NCBI GenBank assembly: GCA_944381115.1
Contig: CALWJV010000003.1
Span: 1-59,901, forward strand
Direction of reading: 5' to 3'
Length of the DNA: 59,901 nt
DNA from: an uncultured Clostridia bacterium
GTDB taxonomy: Bacteria; Bacillota; Clostridia; Oscillospirales; CAG-272
Part shown: piece after piece, positions 24,550-33,976 of the stretch
Layout: each line of letters begins with the position of its first letter
Numbering within the stretch: the first letter of the stretch is position 1
Made by a program: the position numbers and the translations under genes
Notes under the pieces: generated by a model
The model's database searches: none
Seen by the model: only the letters and a program-made list of their open reading frames with translations
What the model was told of the DNA's origin: nothing

Positions 24550-24632
24550 ATTTTTAAATAATTAAATTGGTTATAAAGTAATTATTATAAGATATTAAGT
24601 CCAAAAATTCAATGCAGGAAGGAAAAGTATAT

Positions 24633-26366
24633 ATGAAAAGATGGATAAAATATGTTGCACCGTATAAGCGGTACTTTATTTTTGGGCCACTATGCATGAT
24701 AATTGAAGTTATTGGAGAAGTTATGATGCCGATGTTTTTGGCAATGGTGCTCGGACAAAGTGCAGATGCTTCTCCGATGTACAGCGTCGGTATAATGGCG
24801 ATGATGATACTTACTGCTCTTGCGATGATGGCTGGTGGTATCGGAGGGGCATATTTCGGTGCGAAAGCATCTGTAAATTTTGCTGCCGATCTCCGAAATG
24901 ACATATATAAAAATGTCCAGGGTTTTTCTTTTTCAAATATAGATAAGTTCAGTACCGGTTCTCTTGTTACAAGACTTACAAATGACGTTACACAGATGCA
25001 GAATTTCATTAATATGCTTCTTCGTATGTGTTTGCGTTCACCGGGAATGATGATAGGAGCACTTATTATGGCAATAAGTCTGCGTCCTTCTCTTGCTGTT
25101 GTGCTTTCGGTCTCAATACCTCTTTTACTCATTTCAATAATTGCAATAGTATCAAAAAGTTTTCCGAAATTTTCAAAAATGCAGGAAAAGGTTGACGGAC
25201 TTAACAACACTGTTCAGGAAAATGTTACTAATGTAAGAGTTGTAAAATCTTTTGTAAGAGAGGATTTTGAAACAAAAAAATTCGGGAAAGCAAACGTTGA
25301 CCTGAAAAATACCGGTATGTCTGCCATGAAGTATTTGATACTTCTATCTCCGGTTATGAACCTCTTTATGAACCTTACAGTTATGTCAGTTATCTGGTTT
25401 GGTGGAAACATGGTTCTGGCAGAGAACAGTCCAATGCCAATAGAGGACCTTTCAGCATTTGTTACATACTGCACTCAGATACTTACATCTCTTATGATGA
25501 TTACAATGATGATAATGATGTTCTCCAGAGCAATGGCTTCTGCAAAGCGTATCAGAGAGGTGCTTGATGAAAAGCCGGATATAAGCGACGACAAAGCATC
25601 TTTTAAAAATGCCGTTGTAAAAGAGGGAAATATTGAATTCAGGGATGTTTCTTTCAGATATTACAAAACAAGCGAAGAAAAAGTTCTTGATGACATAAAC
25701 CTTAAAATAAAAGCGGGCAGTACGGTTGGCATTATAGGTTCAACCGGAAGCGGTAAATCGACTCTGGTTTCAATGATCTGCAGACTCTATGACCCTGATG
25801 AAGGACAGGTTTTGATCGACGGTATAAATGTAAAGGATTATACTCTGAAAAATCTTCGTGACGGAGTCGGAATGGTACTTCAAAAAAATGTTCTTTTCTC
25901 CGGTACAATTGAAGAAAACCTTCGCTGGGGAGATGAAAATGCAACGCCGGAAGAATACAGCAAATTTGCTGAGTACGCTCAGGCTGATAAATTTATTCGC
26001 AACTTTCCTTTAGGATATCAAAGTCCCATTGAACAAGGGGGAGTAAATGTTTCAGGCGGTCAAAAACAAAGGATCTGTATAGCAAGAGCGCTACTTAAAA
26101 AACCGAAGATACTCATTTTTGATGACTCAACAAGTGCAGTAGATACCGCGACCGAGGCAATGATAAGAAAAGCCTTTAAAGAAGAGCTTACAGGTTCAAC
26201 CAAGATAATTATAGCGCAGAGAATAAGTTCAGTTAAAGAATCAGACGAAATAATAGTTCTTAACGAAGGAAAGATAGTCGGTCAAGGCAGTCACGACTAC
26301 CTTATTGAAAACTGTGAGGAATATAAAGAAATTTACTATTCCCAAGTAGAAAAGAAGGAGGCGTGA
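24633..26366 (+). CDS. ABC exporter half-transporter with degenerate ATPase site
   Basis: 577 residues: an N-terminal six-helix membrane domain, then an ATPase domain with Walker A GSTGSGKST, signature VSGGQKQR and Walker B ILIFDDSTSAVD. The catalytic Glu after Walker B is Asp here, the mark of the degenerate partner in heterodimeric exporters such as TM287/288. ATG 24633 follows AGGAAGGAAA; an ATG at 24612 would contain that site. Its stop lies 3 bases before the partner gene. It likely exports a drug or lipid-like compound; the substrate is unknown. Confidence 0.92.
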   Translation: MKRWIKYVAPYKRYFIFGPLCMIIEVIGEVMMPMFLAMVLGQSADASPMYSVGIMAMMILTALAMMAGGIGGAYFGAKASVNFAADLRNDIYKNVQGFSFSNIDKFSTGSLVTRLTNDVTQMQNFINMLLRMCLRSPGMMIGALIMAISLRPSLAVVLSVSIPLLLISIIAIVSKSFPKFSKMQEKVDGLNNTVQENVTNVRVVKSFVREDFETKKFGKANVDLKNTGMSAMKYLILLSPVMNLFMNLTVMSVIWFGGNMVLAENSPMPIEDLSAFVTYCTQILTSLMMITMMIMMFSRAMASAKRIREVLDEKPDISDDKASFKNAVVKEGNIEFRDVSFRYYKTSEEKVLDDINLKIKAGSTVGIIGSTGSGKSTLVSMICRLYDPDEGQVLIDGINVKDYTLKNLRDGVGMVLQKNVLFSGTIEENLRWGDENATPEEYSKFAEYAQADKFIRNFPLGYQSPIEQGGVNVSGGQKQRICIARALLKKPKILIFDDSTSAVDTATEAMIRKAFKEELTGSTKIIIAQRISSVKESDEIIVLNEGKIVGQGSHDYLIENCEEYKEIYYSQVEKKEA

Positions 26367-26369
26367 GTT

Positions 26370-28328
26370 ATGGCAAGAAATTTAGAGCAACTTCAAAAGC
26401 AGTATAATACATACGCTTTCAAAGACAAAAAAGGTATGATGCCGGTACGCGGACCGAGAGGTGGGCGTAACCAAGGTATGGGGGGAAAACCCAAGGACAC
26501 CAAAAAAACCATAAAAAGACTTATAGGGTACCTTGTGCCTTACAAATTCAGGTTGATTTTTGTTGTTTTTACAATGTTGCTTTCCACAGTTACTTCGCTC
26601 ATTGGCTCATTTATGCTTGCGCCGATACTTAACAAAATAGTGAATAAACCGAATACCGGAGCGCTTGCAACAAAAGCGGATGAAGTCATTTCGAAATTTT
26701 ACGATATTTTTAAACCGGTAATTTATCCCCTATTTCACAATCCGAGAACTGCAGATATACTTATGTATATTGTTTCTGCGCTGATTGTGCTCGGTACAGT
26801 GTATTTTATCGGGATCATATCTTTATATTTACAGAATAGAATAATGATTACCGTTTCTCAGGGAGTTCTTGAAAAACTTCGTAAAGACCTTTTTGAAAAG
26901 CTTCAGAAACTTCCTATAAAATATTTTGATACTCATCCGACCGGTGAGGTTATGAGCAGGTTTACTAACGATGTTGACATAATCGGAACAATGCTTGACA
27001 GTTCTCTTTTAAATATTATTTCCGGAGCTATTACGCTTGTCGGGACATTTGTTTTCATGCTTACAACAAACTGGGTCCTTACACTTATAACAGTTGCTTT
27101 TATTCCCGTTTTTATATTTGGTGGAGGAAGAATAGCAAAATACAGCAGAAAGTATTATTCCGGACAGCAGGCGGCTCTCGGTGCTGTTAACGGTTACATA
27201 GAGGAAACTGTTGCCGGTCAGAAGGTTATAAAAGTGTTCACACGTGAAAGTGAATGTATAAATGAATTTGAGACACTTAACGGGGACCTCAGGAATAAGC
27301 AGTTTATGGCACAGTTTTTCGGTGGCATAATGGGACCTATAATGGGTAATATGGGGCAGGTAAGTTATGCGCTTACAGTTGGTATAGGCGGAGTTCTTAT
27401 GTGCATGACCGGATTTTCAGTCGGTGAATTGACAGTATTTGCACAGTATTCAAGGCAATTTTCATTTCCCATAAATAATATTTCTATGCAGGTGACCTCG
27501 ATCTTTTCAGCACTTGCCGGGGCAGAAAGAGTATTTGCTGTAATGGACAGTGATCCGGAAGTTCTTGATATGCCGAATGCTGTGACGAGTGAGATAAAAG
27601 GAGACGTCATATTTAAAAATGTAACATTTGGTTATGTTCCGGAAAAGACAGTTCTTAAAAATATTTCTTTATATGCACATCCCGGACAAAAAATTGCATT
27701 CGTCGGTTCAACCGGTGCAGGAAAAACAACTGTTACAAATCTTCTTAACCGCTTTTATGATATAGAACAAGGCGAAATAACGGTGGACGGTATTCCCGTT
27801 AAAAATTACGAAAGGTCATATCTACGTAAAAATATTACGATGGTATTACAGGATACGCACCTTTTTACAGGAACAATTATGGAAAATATACGTTATGGAC
27901 GTCTTGATGCTACAGATGAAGAAGTAATTCAGGCTGCAATGACCGCGTCTGCACACAGTTTCATAATGAGGCTTTCCGAAGGATATCAAACTATGCTCGA
28001 AGGAGACGGTTCGAATCTTTCACAGGGACAACGTCAACTTATAAATATTGCACGTGCTGCACTTTCCAAGGCTCCAATACTTGTTCTTGATGAGGCTACA
28101 AGTTCTGTTGATACCAGAACAGAACGTCATATAGAGCGCGGTATGGATAGACTTATGACAAACAGAACTACATTTATTATCGCACACAGACTTTCGACCG
28201 TAAGGAATTCAAATGCAATAATGGTACTTGAAAAAGGAGAGATTATAGAAAGAGGAACGCATGACCAACTTCTTGAAATGAAGGGAAGATATTACGAACT
28301 TTACACCGGGTTAAAAGAACTTGATTAA
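26370..28328 (+). CDS. ABC exporter half-transporter with canonical ATPase site
   Basis: 652 residues. A basic, Gly-rich N-terminal extension of about 45 residues precedes the membrane domain; the ATPase domain has Walker A GSTGAGKTT, signature LSQGQRQL and Walker B ILVLDEATSSVD with the catalytic Glu. The LSQGQ signature opposite a partner with Asp at the catalytic position matches asymmetric heterodimers of the TM287/288 type. It is co-transcribed with the preceding half-transporter and ends at a terminator. Confidence 0.93.
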   Translation: MARNLEQLQKQYNTYAFKDKKGMMPVRGPRGGRNQGMGGKPKDTKKTIKRLIGYLVPYKFRLIFVVFTMLLSTVTSLIGSFMLAPILNKIVNKPNTGALATKADEVISKFYDIFKPVIYPLFHNPRTADILMYIVSALIVLGTVYFIGIISLYLQNRIMITVSQGVLEKLRKDLFEKLQKLPIKYFDTHPTGEVMSRFTNDVDIIGTMLDSSLLNIISGAITLVGTFVFMLTTNWVLTLITVAFIPVFIFGGGRIAKYSRKYYSGQQAALGAVNGYIEETVAGQKVIKVFTRESECINEFETLNGDLRNKQFMAQFFGGIMGPIMGNMGQVSYALTVGIGGVLMCMTGFSVGELTVFAQYSRQFSFPINNISMQVTSIFSALAGAERVFAVMDSDPEVLDMPNAVTSEIKGDVIFKNVTFGYVPEKTVLKNISLYAHPGQKIAFVGSTGAGKTTVTNLLNRFYDIEQGEITVDGIPVKNYERSYLRKNITMVLQDTHLFTGTIMENIRYGRLDATDEEVIQAAMTASAHSFIMRLSEGYQTMLEGDGSNLSQGQRQLINIARAALSKAPILVLDEATSSVDTRTERHIERGMDRLMTNRTTFIIAHRLSTVRNSNAIMVLEKGEIIERGTHDQLLEMKGRYYELYTGLKELD

Positions 28329-28331
28329 AAC

Positions 28332-28367
28332 AAAAAGACTGTTTCGTTTTGAAACAGTCTTTTTTTG
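28332..28367. terminator. Terminator of the ABC exporter operon
   Basis: AAAAAGACTGTTTC-GTTT-GAAACAGTCTTTTTTT, a long perfect hairpin with T-runs on both strands, so it may also serve the minus-strand mtaB gene converging on it. Confidence 0.92.
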
Positions 28368-28447
28368 AAAAACAGCATCAGGATTTAAGAATCATATTTT
28401 ATGAAAAAAATCCAGACTTAACAACTTAATAATAAATTTTAAAAAAC

Positions 28448-29755
28448 TTATACAATTTCCGCTGTGGCAGTTGGCTCTTTTGAGGTTTCGTCAATTCCGG
28501 TCAGTCTTATTTTTACTATGCAACCAGTTAAACATTTTTTTCCGTGAACTCCGACACGTATAAAATTTTCCGTGTGTCCGTACAGTATCCCATCTTCATA
28601 AGTTTCAAATAAAACAGAAAACAAGGTTTTGGATTTAATAAAATCAAGGATAATTTTTTTCCGGCTTTCTTCCACAGCTTTTGATAGCATTTCGCATCTT
28701 TTGGTCTTTACATTTTCCGGCAGCTGATCCGGCAATTCCGCAGCCTCTGTTCCCGGTCGTTTTGAATACGGAAATATGTGTGCGGAAAGAAGTGAAAGTT
28801 TTCTGACATTTTCAAGAGTTTGTTTAAAATCACCGTCATTTTCTCCGGGAAAACCACATATAAGATCGGCTGTAAAGGATATTTTCGGAATTGAACTGCG
28901 AAGTGCTTCGCAGTTTCTGAATATCATTTCTGTGTTGTATTTTCTTTTCATTGCATTCAGTGTTTTGTTACAGCAACTTTGAAGAGACAAATGAAAATGC
29001 GGGCAGATTTTTTTTATATCTTTTATATTTTCAGTAAATTTCGGATTTATAAATGCCGGATTTACCGAACTTAAACGAATCCTTTCAATTCCTTTAATAT
29101 CCGATAGCGCTTTCATAAGATCGGTAAGACCGTATTGATAAGAGCATGTCTCTATTCCGGTGAGTACAATTTCCTTGTATCCAAGTGTAGCGACGCACTC
29201 AACTTCTTTAACGACATCTGTAAAAGGTTTTGAACGAATTGGTCCCCTGACGTAAGGGATAATGCAGTATGAACATTTGTTTTCGCATCCGTCCTCAATT
29301 TTTATATATACTCTGGTATGATCCGGAAATTTTACGGAATAATTTTCATACTCGCCTGTATGTTCAAGTCTTCCGAAAACGGGTGAGTCATATCTGTTTT
29401 CCAATATATCAAATACAGCCCTTGCGGCATCAAGTTTTGAGGCATTCCCACCGACATATGTTACTCCAGGTATTTTGGAAATTTCTTCAGGATGAAGTTG
29501 GGATTGACAGCCTGTGACGATTATAAATGCATCAGGATTCAATTTTTGAGCCCTGTGGATCATTTTACGACCTTTTTTTTCACTTTCAGCAGTCACCGCG
29601 CAGGTATTTATAATGTAAACGTCACATTTTTCGGAAAATTTACATATTTTTACACCACGTTCTTCCAAGTATTCTGATATTGCCCGGCTTTCGTACTGGT
29701 TTACACGGCAACCGAGAGTACAGAGCGCAACGGTTATTTCTTTGTTAATCGTCAT
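28448..29755 (-). CDS. mtaB: tRNA t6A37 methylthiotransferase MtaB
   Basis: 435 residues of the MiaB/MtaB radical-SAM family. The N-terminal UPF0004 domain starts TVALCTLGCRVNQYES with Cys ligands for the second cluster (also NTCAV and VTGCQSQ), the radical-SAM motif is ENKCSYCIIPYVRG, and a C-terminal TRAM domain follows. LGCRVNQYES marks MtaB, which adds a methylthio group to t6A at position 37 of tRNAs reading ANN codons. ATG 29755 is used because GGAG sits 7 bases upstream; the ATG at 29767 would contain that site. Confidence 0.94.
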   Translation of the reverse strand: MTINKEITVALCTLGCRVNQYESRAISEYLEERGVKICKFSEKCDVYIINTCAVTAESEKKGRKMIHRAQKLNPDAFIIVTGCQSQLHPEEISKIPGVTYVGGNASKLDAARAVFDILENRYDSPVFGRLEHTGEYENYSVKFPDHTRVYIKIEDGCENKCSYCIIPYVRGPIRSKPFTDVVKEVECVATLGYKEIVLTGIETCSYQYGLTDLMKALSDIKGIERIRLSSVNPAFINPKFTENIKDIKKICPHFHLSLQSCCNKTLNAMKRKYNTEMIFRNCEALRSSIPKISFTADLICGFPGENDGDFKQTLENVRKLSLLSAHIFPYSKRPGTEAAELPDQLPENVKTKRCEMLSKAVEESRKKIILDFIKSKTLFSVLFETYEDGILYGHTENFIRVGVHGKKCLTGCIVKIRLTGIDETSKEPTATAEIV

Positions 29756-29787
29756 GTGTTTCTCCATTTAAAGTTTCAATATAATAA

Positions 29788-29816
29788 ATAATAGCATAAA
29801 AAAATAAAAAAATCAA
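29788..29816 (-). promoter_or_regulatory. Promoter of mtaB
   Basis: On the minus strand TTGATT (29816-29811), 17 bases, TATTAT (29793-29788), about 33 bases upstream of the mtaB start. The AT-rich stretch from 29817 to the SOS box at 30110 holds no gene. Confidence 0.65.
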
Positions 29817-30109
29817 TAGAACATGAAATTTTAGATATTTTAAATTAATAATATTAAAATTTAACAAAAAAATTATTTTGTATAACTTATATTTCGACAT
29901 TCGCTTATGTATTTAAATTATATTTTTTAAAAATGTCGTTAATAAATTAACTTTTAGTTATAATTAAAAATAAAGTTATACCAACAACACCAAATACGAT
30001 GTAAAAGTAAATTATGGAAATTTTTCCCAAACAAAATTACAATTATTTGTGCATTCTGAATTTATTTTAAAAAAATAAATGCGTATATCTGTTTATTTTC
30101 AACATAAGT

Positions 30110-30123
30110 CGAACAAATGTTCG
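30110..30123. promoter_or_regulatory. LexA (SOS) box 1
   Basis: CGAACAAATGTTCG fits the Gram-positive LexA consensus CGAAC-N4-GTTCG exactly. It lies 9 bases upstream of the -35 element of the promoter at 30133-30161. Confidence 0.88.
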
Positions 30124-30132
30124 GCGTTTCTG

Positions 30133-30161
30133 TTGAAATAACACTATGGAGATGGTAAAAT
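30133..30161 (+). promoter_or_regulatory. Promoter of the phage head module
   Basis: TTGAAA (30133-30138), 17 bases, TAAAAT (30156-30161). With the LexA box immediately upstream, transcription of the small zinc protein and the phage genes beyond should rise after DNA damage (inference). Confidence 0.75.
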
Positions 30162-30210
30162 ATATACAGCAGACGGGAGAGAAAAAATAAGAGGGAAGGC
30201 TGATTTAAAA

Positions 30211-30381
30211 TTGAAAAAAGAAAAAAATGAAAATAAGGAAAGGGCGGAGGATATAAATTATATTTTTTTAGAGCAAGAAAAATGTTCCTGTTGCGGCGAA
30301 AAAATTACCGAGGAAATATATACGGACAGATTTTATACGTTTCTTTGTAAAAGATGTCTTCTTTGTCTTCATAAAATTTAA
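30211..30381 (+). CDS. Small zinc-finger-like protein of the phage module
   Basis: An open frame of 56 codons from TTG 30211, not recognised. After a Lys/Glu-rich start it has CSCCGEKI and CKRCLLCLH, a likely zinc-binding CxxC pair. AGAGGGAAGG at about 30189-30199 is a plausible though distant ribosome binding site. It lies between the two LexA boxes, directly behind the SOS-type promoter, so it would be the first protein made on induction. A regulatory or terminase-accessory role is a guess. Confidence 0.5.
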   Translation: MKKEKNENKERAEDINYIFLEQEKCSCCGEKITEEIYTDRFYTFLCKRCLLCLHKI

Positions 30382-30383
30382 TT

Positions 30384-30397
30384 CGAACATATGTTCG
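30384..30397. promoter_or_regulatory. LexA (SOS) box 2
   Basis: CGAACATATGTTCG, a perfect palindrome and perfect LexA site, three bases after the small zinc gene's stop. Weak promoter elements flank it (TTAATT at 30378-30383 and TATATT about 17 bases later), so it may repress a second promoter for the packaging genes. Confidence 0.88.
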
Positions 30398-30467
30398 GTT
30401 ATATTTAGAAATTTTATGAAAAATCTGAGGTTATGAGAATGTCAAAGAAAGGAGTTTTAGATATGGA

Positions 30468-30845
30468 ATGAGGAAAAGTAAAAGCGGTTCAGATGAAAAA
30501 AATGTAACTGAATACTGCGATATACAGAAAAAAAATAAAAAAAGAAGAGAAAAATCTGTAAAAAACGATATTTCCTCGGAAAAACTCCTGCCTCTGAAGA
30601 TTGCAGCGGAGCATATAGCAGATATGCTTTGCGGACTTTCGGGAGACGAAGAATTATTTTTAATTTCTCAGGAGGAAAAACAAAATCGCAGAATTGATAC
30701 CAAAACTTTAAAAGAATTTTCTTCTGTTATTAAAGAAATAACCGGGGTCATATGCGAACTTAACGGTATAAGGACGAGCGATGGCGAATGTGCCGGATCG
30801 GTAAAAATTGAGTTTGGTGAAGAGGCAGAAGAGTGCAGTCTGTGA
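30468..30845 (+). CDS. Putative small terminase subunit or phage accessory protein
   Basis: 125 residues; not firmly recognised. A Lys-rich N-terminus is followed by helices (LPLKIAAEHIADML, TKTLKEFSSVIKEITGVI) and an acidic end (KIEFGEEAEEC). Position just before the large terminase and this helical, charged layout suggest a small terminase. GGAG at 30451-30454 is optimally spaced not for ATG 30468 but for ATG 30463, which reads ATG GAA TGA; that stop overlaps ATG 30468. A longer leader frame from 30433 ends at the same stop, so start-stop coupling is possible. Its own end overlaps the terminase gene. Confidence 0.5.
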   Translation: MRKSKSGSDEKNVTEYCDIQKKNKKRREKSVKNDISSEKLLPLKIAAEHIADMLCGLSGDEELFLISQEEKQNRRIDTKTLKEFSSVIKEITGVICELNGIRTSDGECAGSVKIEFGEEAEECSL

Positions 30846-32215
30846 AGAATAAAAATATATTTATATTGAAAATTCCGCCGCCTTCGGAAAAACAAAAACG
30901 TTTTTTTATGTCAAAAGCACGTTTTGTAGGTTATGGAGGTGCACGCGGCGGCGGTAAATCCTGGGCAATGCGCACAAAACTTGTACTTCTTTGCTTTAAG
31001 TATCCGGGACTTAAGTGTCTGCTGCTTAGAAAAACACTTCCGGAACTTAAAGAAAATCACCTTATACCGCTCATTACACTCCTTGGCGAAGCAGTGAACT
31101 ACAAGGCATCGGAGAGAAGTTTTGAATTTCCGAACGGTTCTTATTTAAAACTCGGCTACTGTGATAAAGAATCGGATGTTTATAAATATCAGGGACAGGA
31201 ATTCGATGTTATCGGCATTGAGGAGTGTACCCATTTTACATGGGAACAAGTAAGTTTTTTAATGACCGCAAACAGGACAACAAGAAAAGATTTTCGCCCG
31301 AGAATGTTTTTTACCGGAAATCCCGGTGGCGTCGGTCATACATGGTTCAGACGTTTGTTTATAAAGGGAATTTACAATTTCGGAGAACGAAAAGAAGATT
31401 ATGAATTTATTGCCGCCACCATAGACGACAATAAAATATTGATGGAAAGAAACCCGGAATATGTGACGGTTCTTGATTCACTTCCCGAAAAGTTACGTCA
31501 AGCACACCGTTACGGTAACTGGGACGTATTTGAAGGTCAGTTTTTTGAAGAATTTAAAGATAACCCTGAAGGATATGAAAACAGAAAGTTTTCAAATGTA
31601 ATAAAAGCATTTGACATTCCGAAAGACTGGAAAATATTCCGTAGTTTTGACTTCGGATATGCAAAACCTTTCAGTTGCGGATGGTGGGCTGAGGATTATG
31701 ACGGTCGTATATACCGGATCCTTGAACTTTACGGATGTACAGGTAGCCCAAACGAAGGTGTTAAATGGATTCCGGATAAAATTTTTTCGGAAATCCGCAG
31801 AATCGAAAACGAACATCCTTATCTTAAAGGAAAAACTGTTTTCGGGGTAGCCGATCCAAGTATCTGGGACTCTTCAAGAGGTGAAGCAATAGTTGAGACC
31901 GCGGCAAAACACGGAGTTTATTTTTCACCTGGCGATAACAAACGTATTCCTGGTTGGATGCAGGTGCATTACCGTCTTTCGTTTGATGAAAACGGGTACC
32001 CGTTGATGTACATATTTAATAACTGTAAAGCATTTTTACGCACAGTACCTCTTCTTACATTTTCAAAAACCAACCCGGAGGATCTTGATACGGAAGGAGA
32101 AGATCATGTTGCCGATGAAGTAAGATATTTATGTATGTACCTTCCCGTGACGGTCAGGAAAAACAAAAATTTAAAGGCAATTTATGACAATCCGCTTGAT
32201 TTGAAAAATTTTTAA
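30833..32215 (+). CDS. Phage terminase large subunit
   Basis: 460 residues. The ATPase half has the Walker-A-like GGARGGGKSWAMRT, the adenine-side LLLRKTLPEL and Walker B FDVIGIEECTHF, then FFTGNPGG as coupling motif. The nuclease half has FRSFDFGYAKPFS, FGVADPSIWD and DHVADEVRYL, an RNase H-like Asp set. It packages DNA into the capsid through the portal. The start is GTG 30833 (AGAGG 7 bases upstream) or GTG 30842; both overlap the previous gene. It appears intact. Confidence 0.93.
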   Translation: MQSVKNKNIFILKIPPPSEKQKRFFMSKARFVGYGGARGGGKSWAMRTKLVLLCFKYPGLKCLLLRKTLPELKENHLIPLITLLGEAVNYKASERSFEFPNGSYLKLGYCDKESDVYKYQGQEFDVIGIEECTHFTWEQVSFLMTANRTTRKDFRPRMFFTGNPGGVGHTWFRRLFIKGIYNFGERKEDYEFIAATIDDNKILMERNPEYVTVLDSLPEKLRQAHRYGNWDVFEGQFFEEFKDNPEGYENRKFSNVIKAFDIPKDWKIFRSFDFGYAKPFSCGWWAEDYDGRIYRILELYGCTGSPNEGVKWIPDKIFSEIRRIENEHPYLKGKTVFGVADPSIWDSSRGEAIVETAAKHGVYFSPGDNKRIPGWMQVHYRLSFDENGYPLMYIFNNCKAFLRTVPLLTFSKTNPEDLDTEGEDHVADEVRYLCMYLPVTVRKNKNLKAIYDNPLDLKNF

Positions 32216-32368
32216 AATGAATCTTTTATACAATCTCTCTTGTTTTTACTAACGCTGCATGATATGTAATTGACCGTTACGGGAATAAGGATATTCAGTT
32301 ACAAAAACAAATACATAATAAAATTTTAAGGTAGGTAAAAAGTCCTGCTGGTAAGAAAGGAAAAACAT

Positions 32369-33961
32369 ATGCCGGATATTTTAAAAGCGATGGCACTTCT
32401 AAAAAAATACAGAAAACAGAGGATCGCACAGACAAACAGAATAATTCAAAACGAGCAATGGTATAAACTCAGACATACCCGCTTACTTTCAGACACAAAA
32501 TATGTACCCGCCTCGGCGTGGCTTTTCAACTCACTTGCAATAAAGCATGCCGATGCAATGGATTCAATTCCCACTCCGTATATTTCGGCTCGTGAACCGT
32601 CTGATACAGAGTCGGCAGAAGCACTTTCAAAACTCCTTCCGGCACTTCTTGAGCAGAATGATTTTCCCGGAGTTTATTCGTCCATATGGAATGACAAACT
32701 CAAGCACGGGACCGGTTGTTATGGAGTTTTCTGGAATCCGGAAGCACTGGACGGATTCGGAGAGATCGAACTTAAACGAATAGATGTTCTGAATCTTTTT
32801 TGGGAGCCGGGGGTAAACGATCTTAATGACTCTCCAAACCTTTTTCATACCGAACTGCGAAGTGTGGAAGAACTTATGAAATTTTATCCGCAGATAAAAG
32901 AACTGCCGACGGAAAGTGCGGGAGAAACAAGTCGGTATATATATGATGACGAGGTAGATGTATCGGATAAAGCAACAGTGGTTGACTGGTATTATAAATC
33001 AAGGAGCCCAAAAGGCAGACAGATAATTCACTACTGTAAGTTTGTGGATAAATATATGCTTTATTGTACAGAAGATCACCCGGAGTATGAGGAAACAGGA
33101 CTATACGAGCATGGTAAATACCCATTTGTAACTGACGTTATGTACCCGGTTGAAGGTACGCCATGCGGATTTGGCTCACTTGACATAATGAAGGACGCAC
33201 AACTTCAAATTGACAAACTTGATTTTGCTATTTTGGAAAACGCCAAAATGGCGGCAACAAGGCGTTATTTTATTCGTGCTGACGGCTCTGTAAATGAAGA
33301 AGAATTTGCCGATTGGACCAAGCCGTTTGTGCATATACAGGGTTCAGGGCTCGGTTATGAATCAATAAGAGAGATAAAGGTCGAACCGCTTTCCGACATG
33401 TGCATACATGTTATTAATAACAAAATTACTGAACTTAAGGAGACATCTGGAAACCGTGATATAACAGCAGGGGGTACAGAAGGCGGAGTAATAGCAGCTG
33501 CGGCAATAAGTGCACTGCAAAAATCCGGAAGTAAACTTACAAAAGATATGATTTCTTCATCATACAGGGCATTTTGCAAAGTTTGTACGATAATGATAGA
33601 ACTTATCCGTCAGTTTTATACAGTGCCGAGGTGTTTCAGGGTTATAAGTCCGAACGGATCAAAAAGTATTCCGAAATATCTTACATACGATAACAGTTCT
33701 ATCAGCGGATTTAAGAGTATATTTAATGACGGTGACGAAAAATACAAACGTGTTCCGGCATTTGATATTTCCGTAACTGCGGAAAAAAGTATTGCTTCAA
33801 AGCGTGATGAACAGAACGCAATGGCCAAGGAATTATATGAAATGGGAGTGTTTAATCCTGAAAACAAGGAGGCTGCCATCATACTTTTGTCATCAATGAA
33901 TTTTGAAGGAAGAGATGAGATTCTTTCAAAGATATACGATGCAGAAAAAAACAGGGAATAG
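32369..33961 (+). CDS. Phage portal protein
   Basis: 530 residues, helical, acidic and basic in turn, as in portal proteins of the podovirus/siphovirus type: PASAWLFNSLAIKHADAMD near the N-terminus, WNDKLKHGTGCYGVFWNPE, KRIDVLNLFWEPG and GTPCGFGSLDIMKDAQLQIDKL, then ETSGNRDITAGGTEGGV and a helical C-terminus. The portal forms the dodecameric vertex for DNA entry. It starts 153 bases after the terminase; that gap holds no gene. AAAGGAAAAA precedes ATG 32369. Confidence 0.88.
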   Translation: MPDILKAMALLKKYRKQRIAQTNRIIQNEQWYKLRHTRLLSDTKYVPASAWLFNSLAIKHADAMDSIPTPYISAREPSDTESAEALSKLLPALLEQNDFPGVYSSIWNDKLKHGTGCYGVFWNPEALDGFGEIELKRIDVLNLFWEPGVNDLNDSPNLFHTELRSVEELMKFYPQIKELPTESAGETSRYIYDDEVDVSDKATVVDWYYKSRSPKGRQIIHYCKFVDKYMLYCTEDHPEYEETGLYEHGKYPFVTDVMYPVEGTPCGFGSLDIMKDAQLQIDKLDFAILENAKMAATRRYFIRADGSVNEEEFADWTKPFVHIQGSGLGYESIREIKVEPLSDMCIHVINNKITELKETSGNRDITAGGTEGGVIAAAAISALQKSGSKLTKDMISSSYRAFCKVCTIMIELIRQFYTVPRCFRVISPNGSKSIPKYLTYDNSSISGFKSIFNDGDEKYKRVPAFDISVTAEKSIASKRDEQNAMAKELYEMGVFNPENKEAAIILLSSMNFEGRDEILSKIYDAEKNRE

Positions 33962-33976
33962 AGAGGAGGAAAGCGA

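Noticed and set aside
29768..30109. Prophage attachment site or integrase remnant left of the head module
   Set aside because: The stretch is plain AT-rich sequence with only the mtaB promoter; no repeat matching the right end was noticed by eye.
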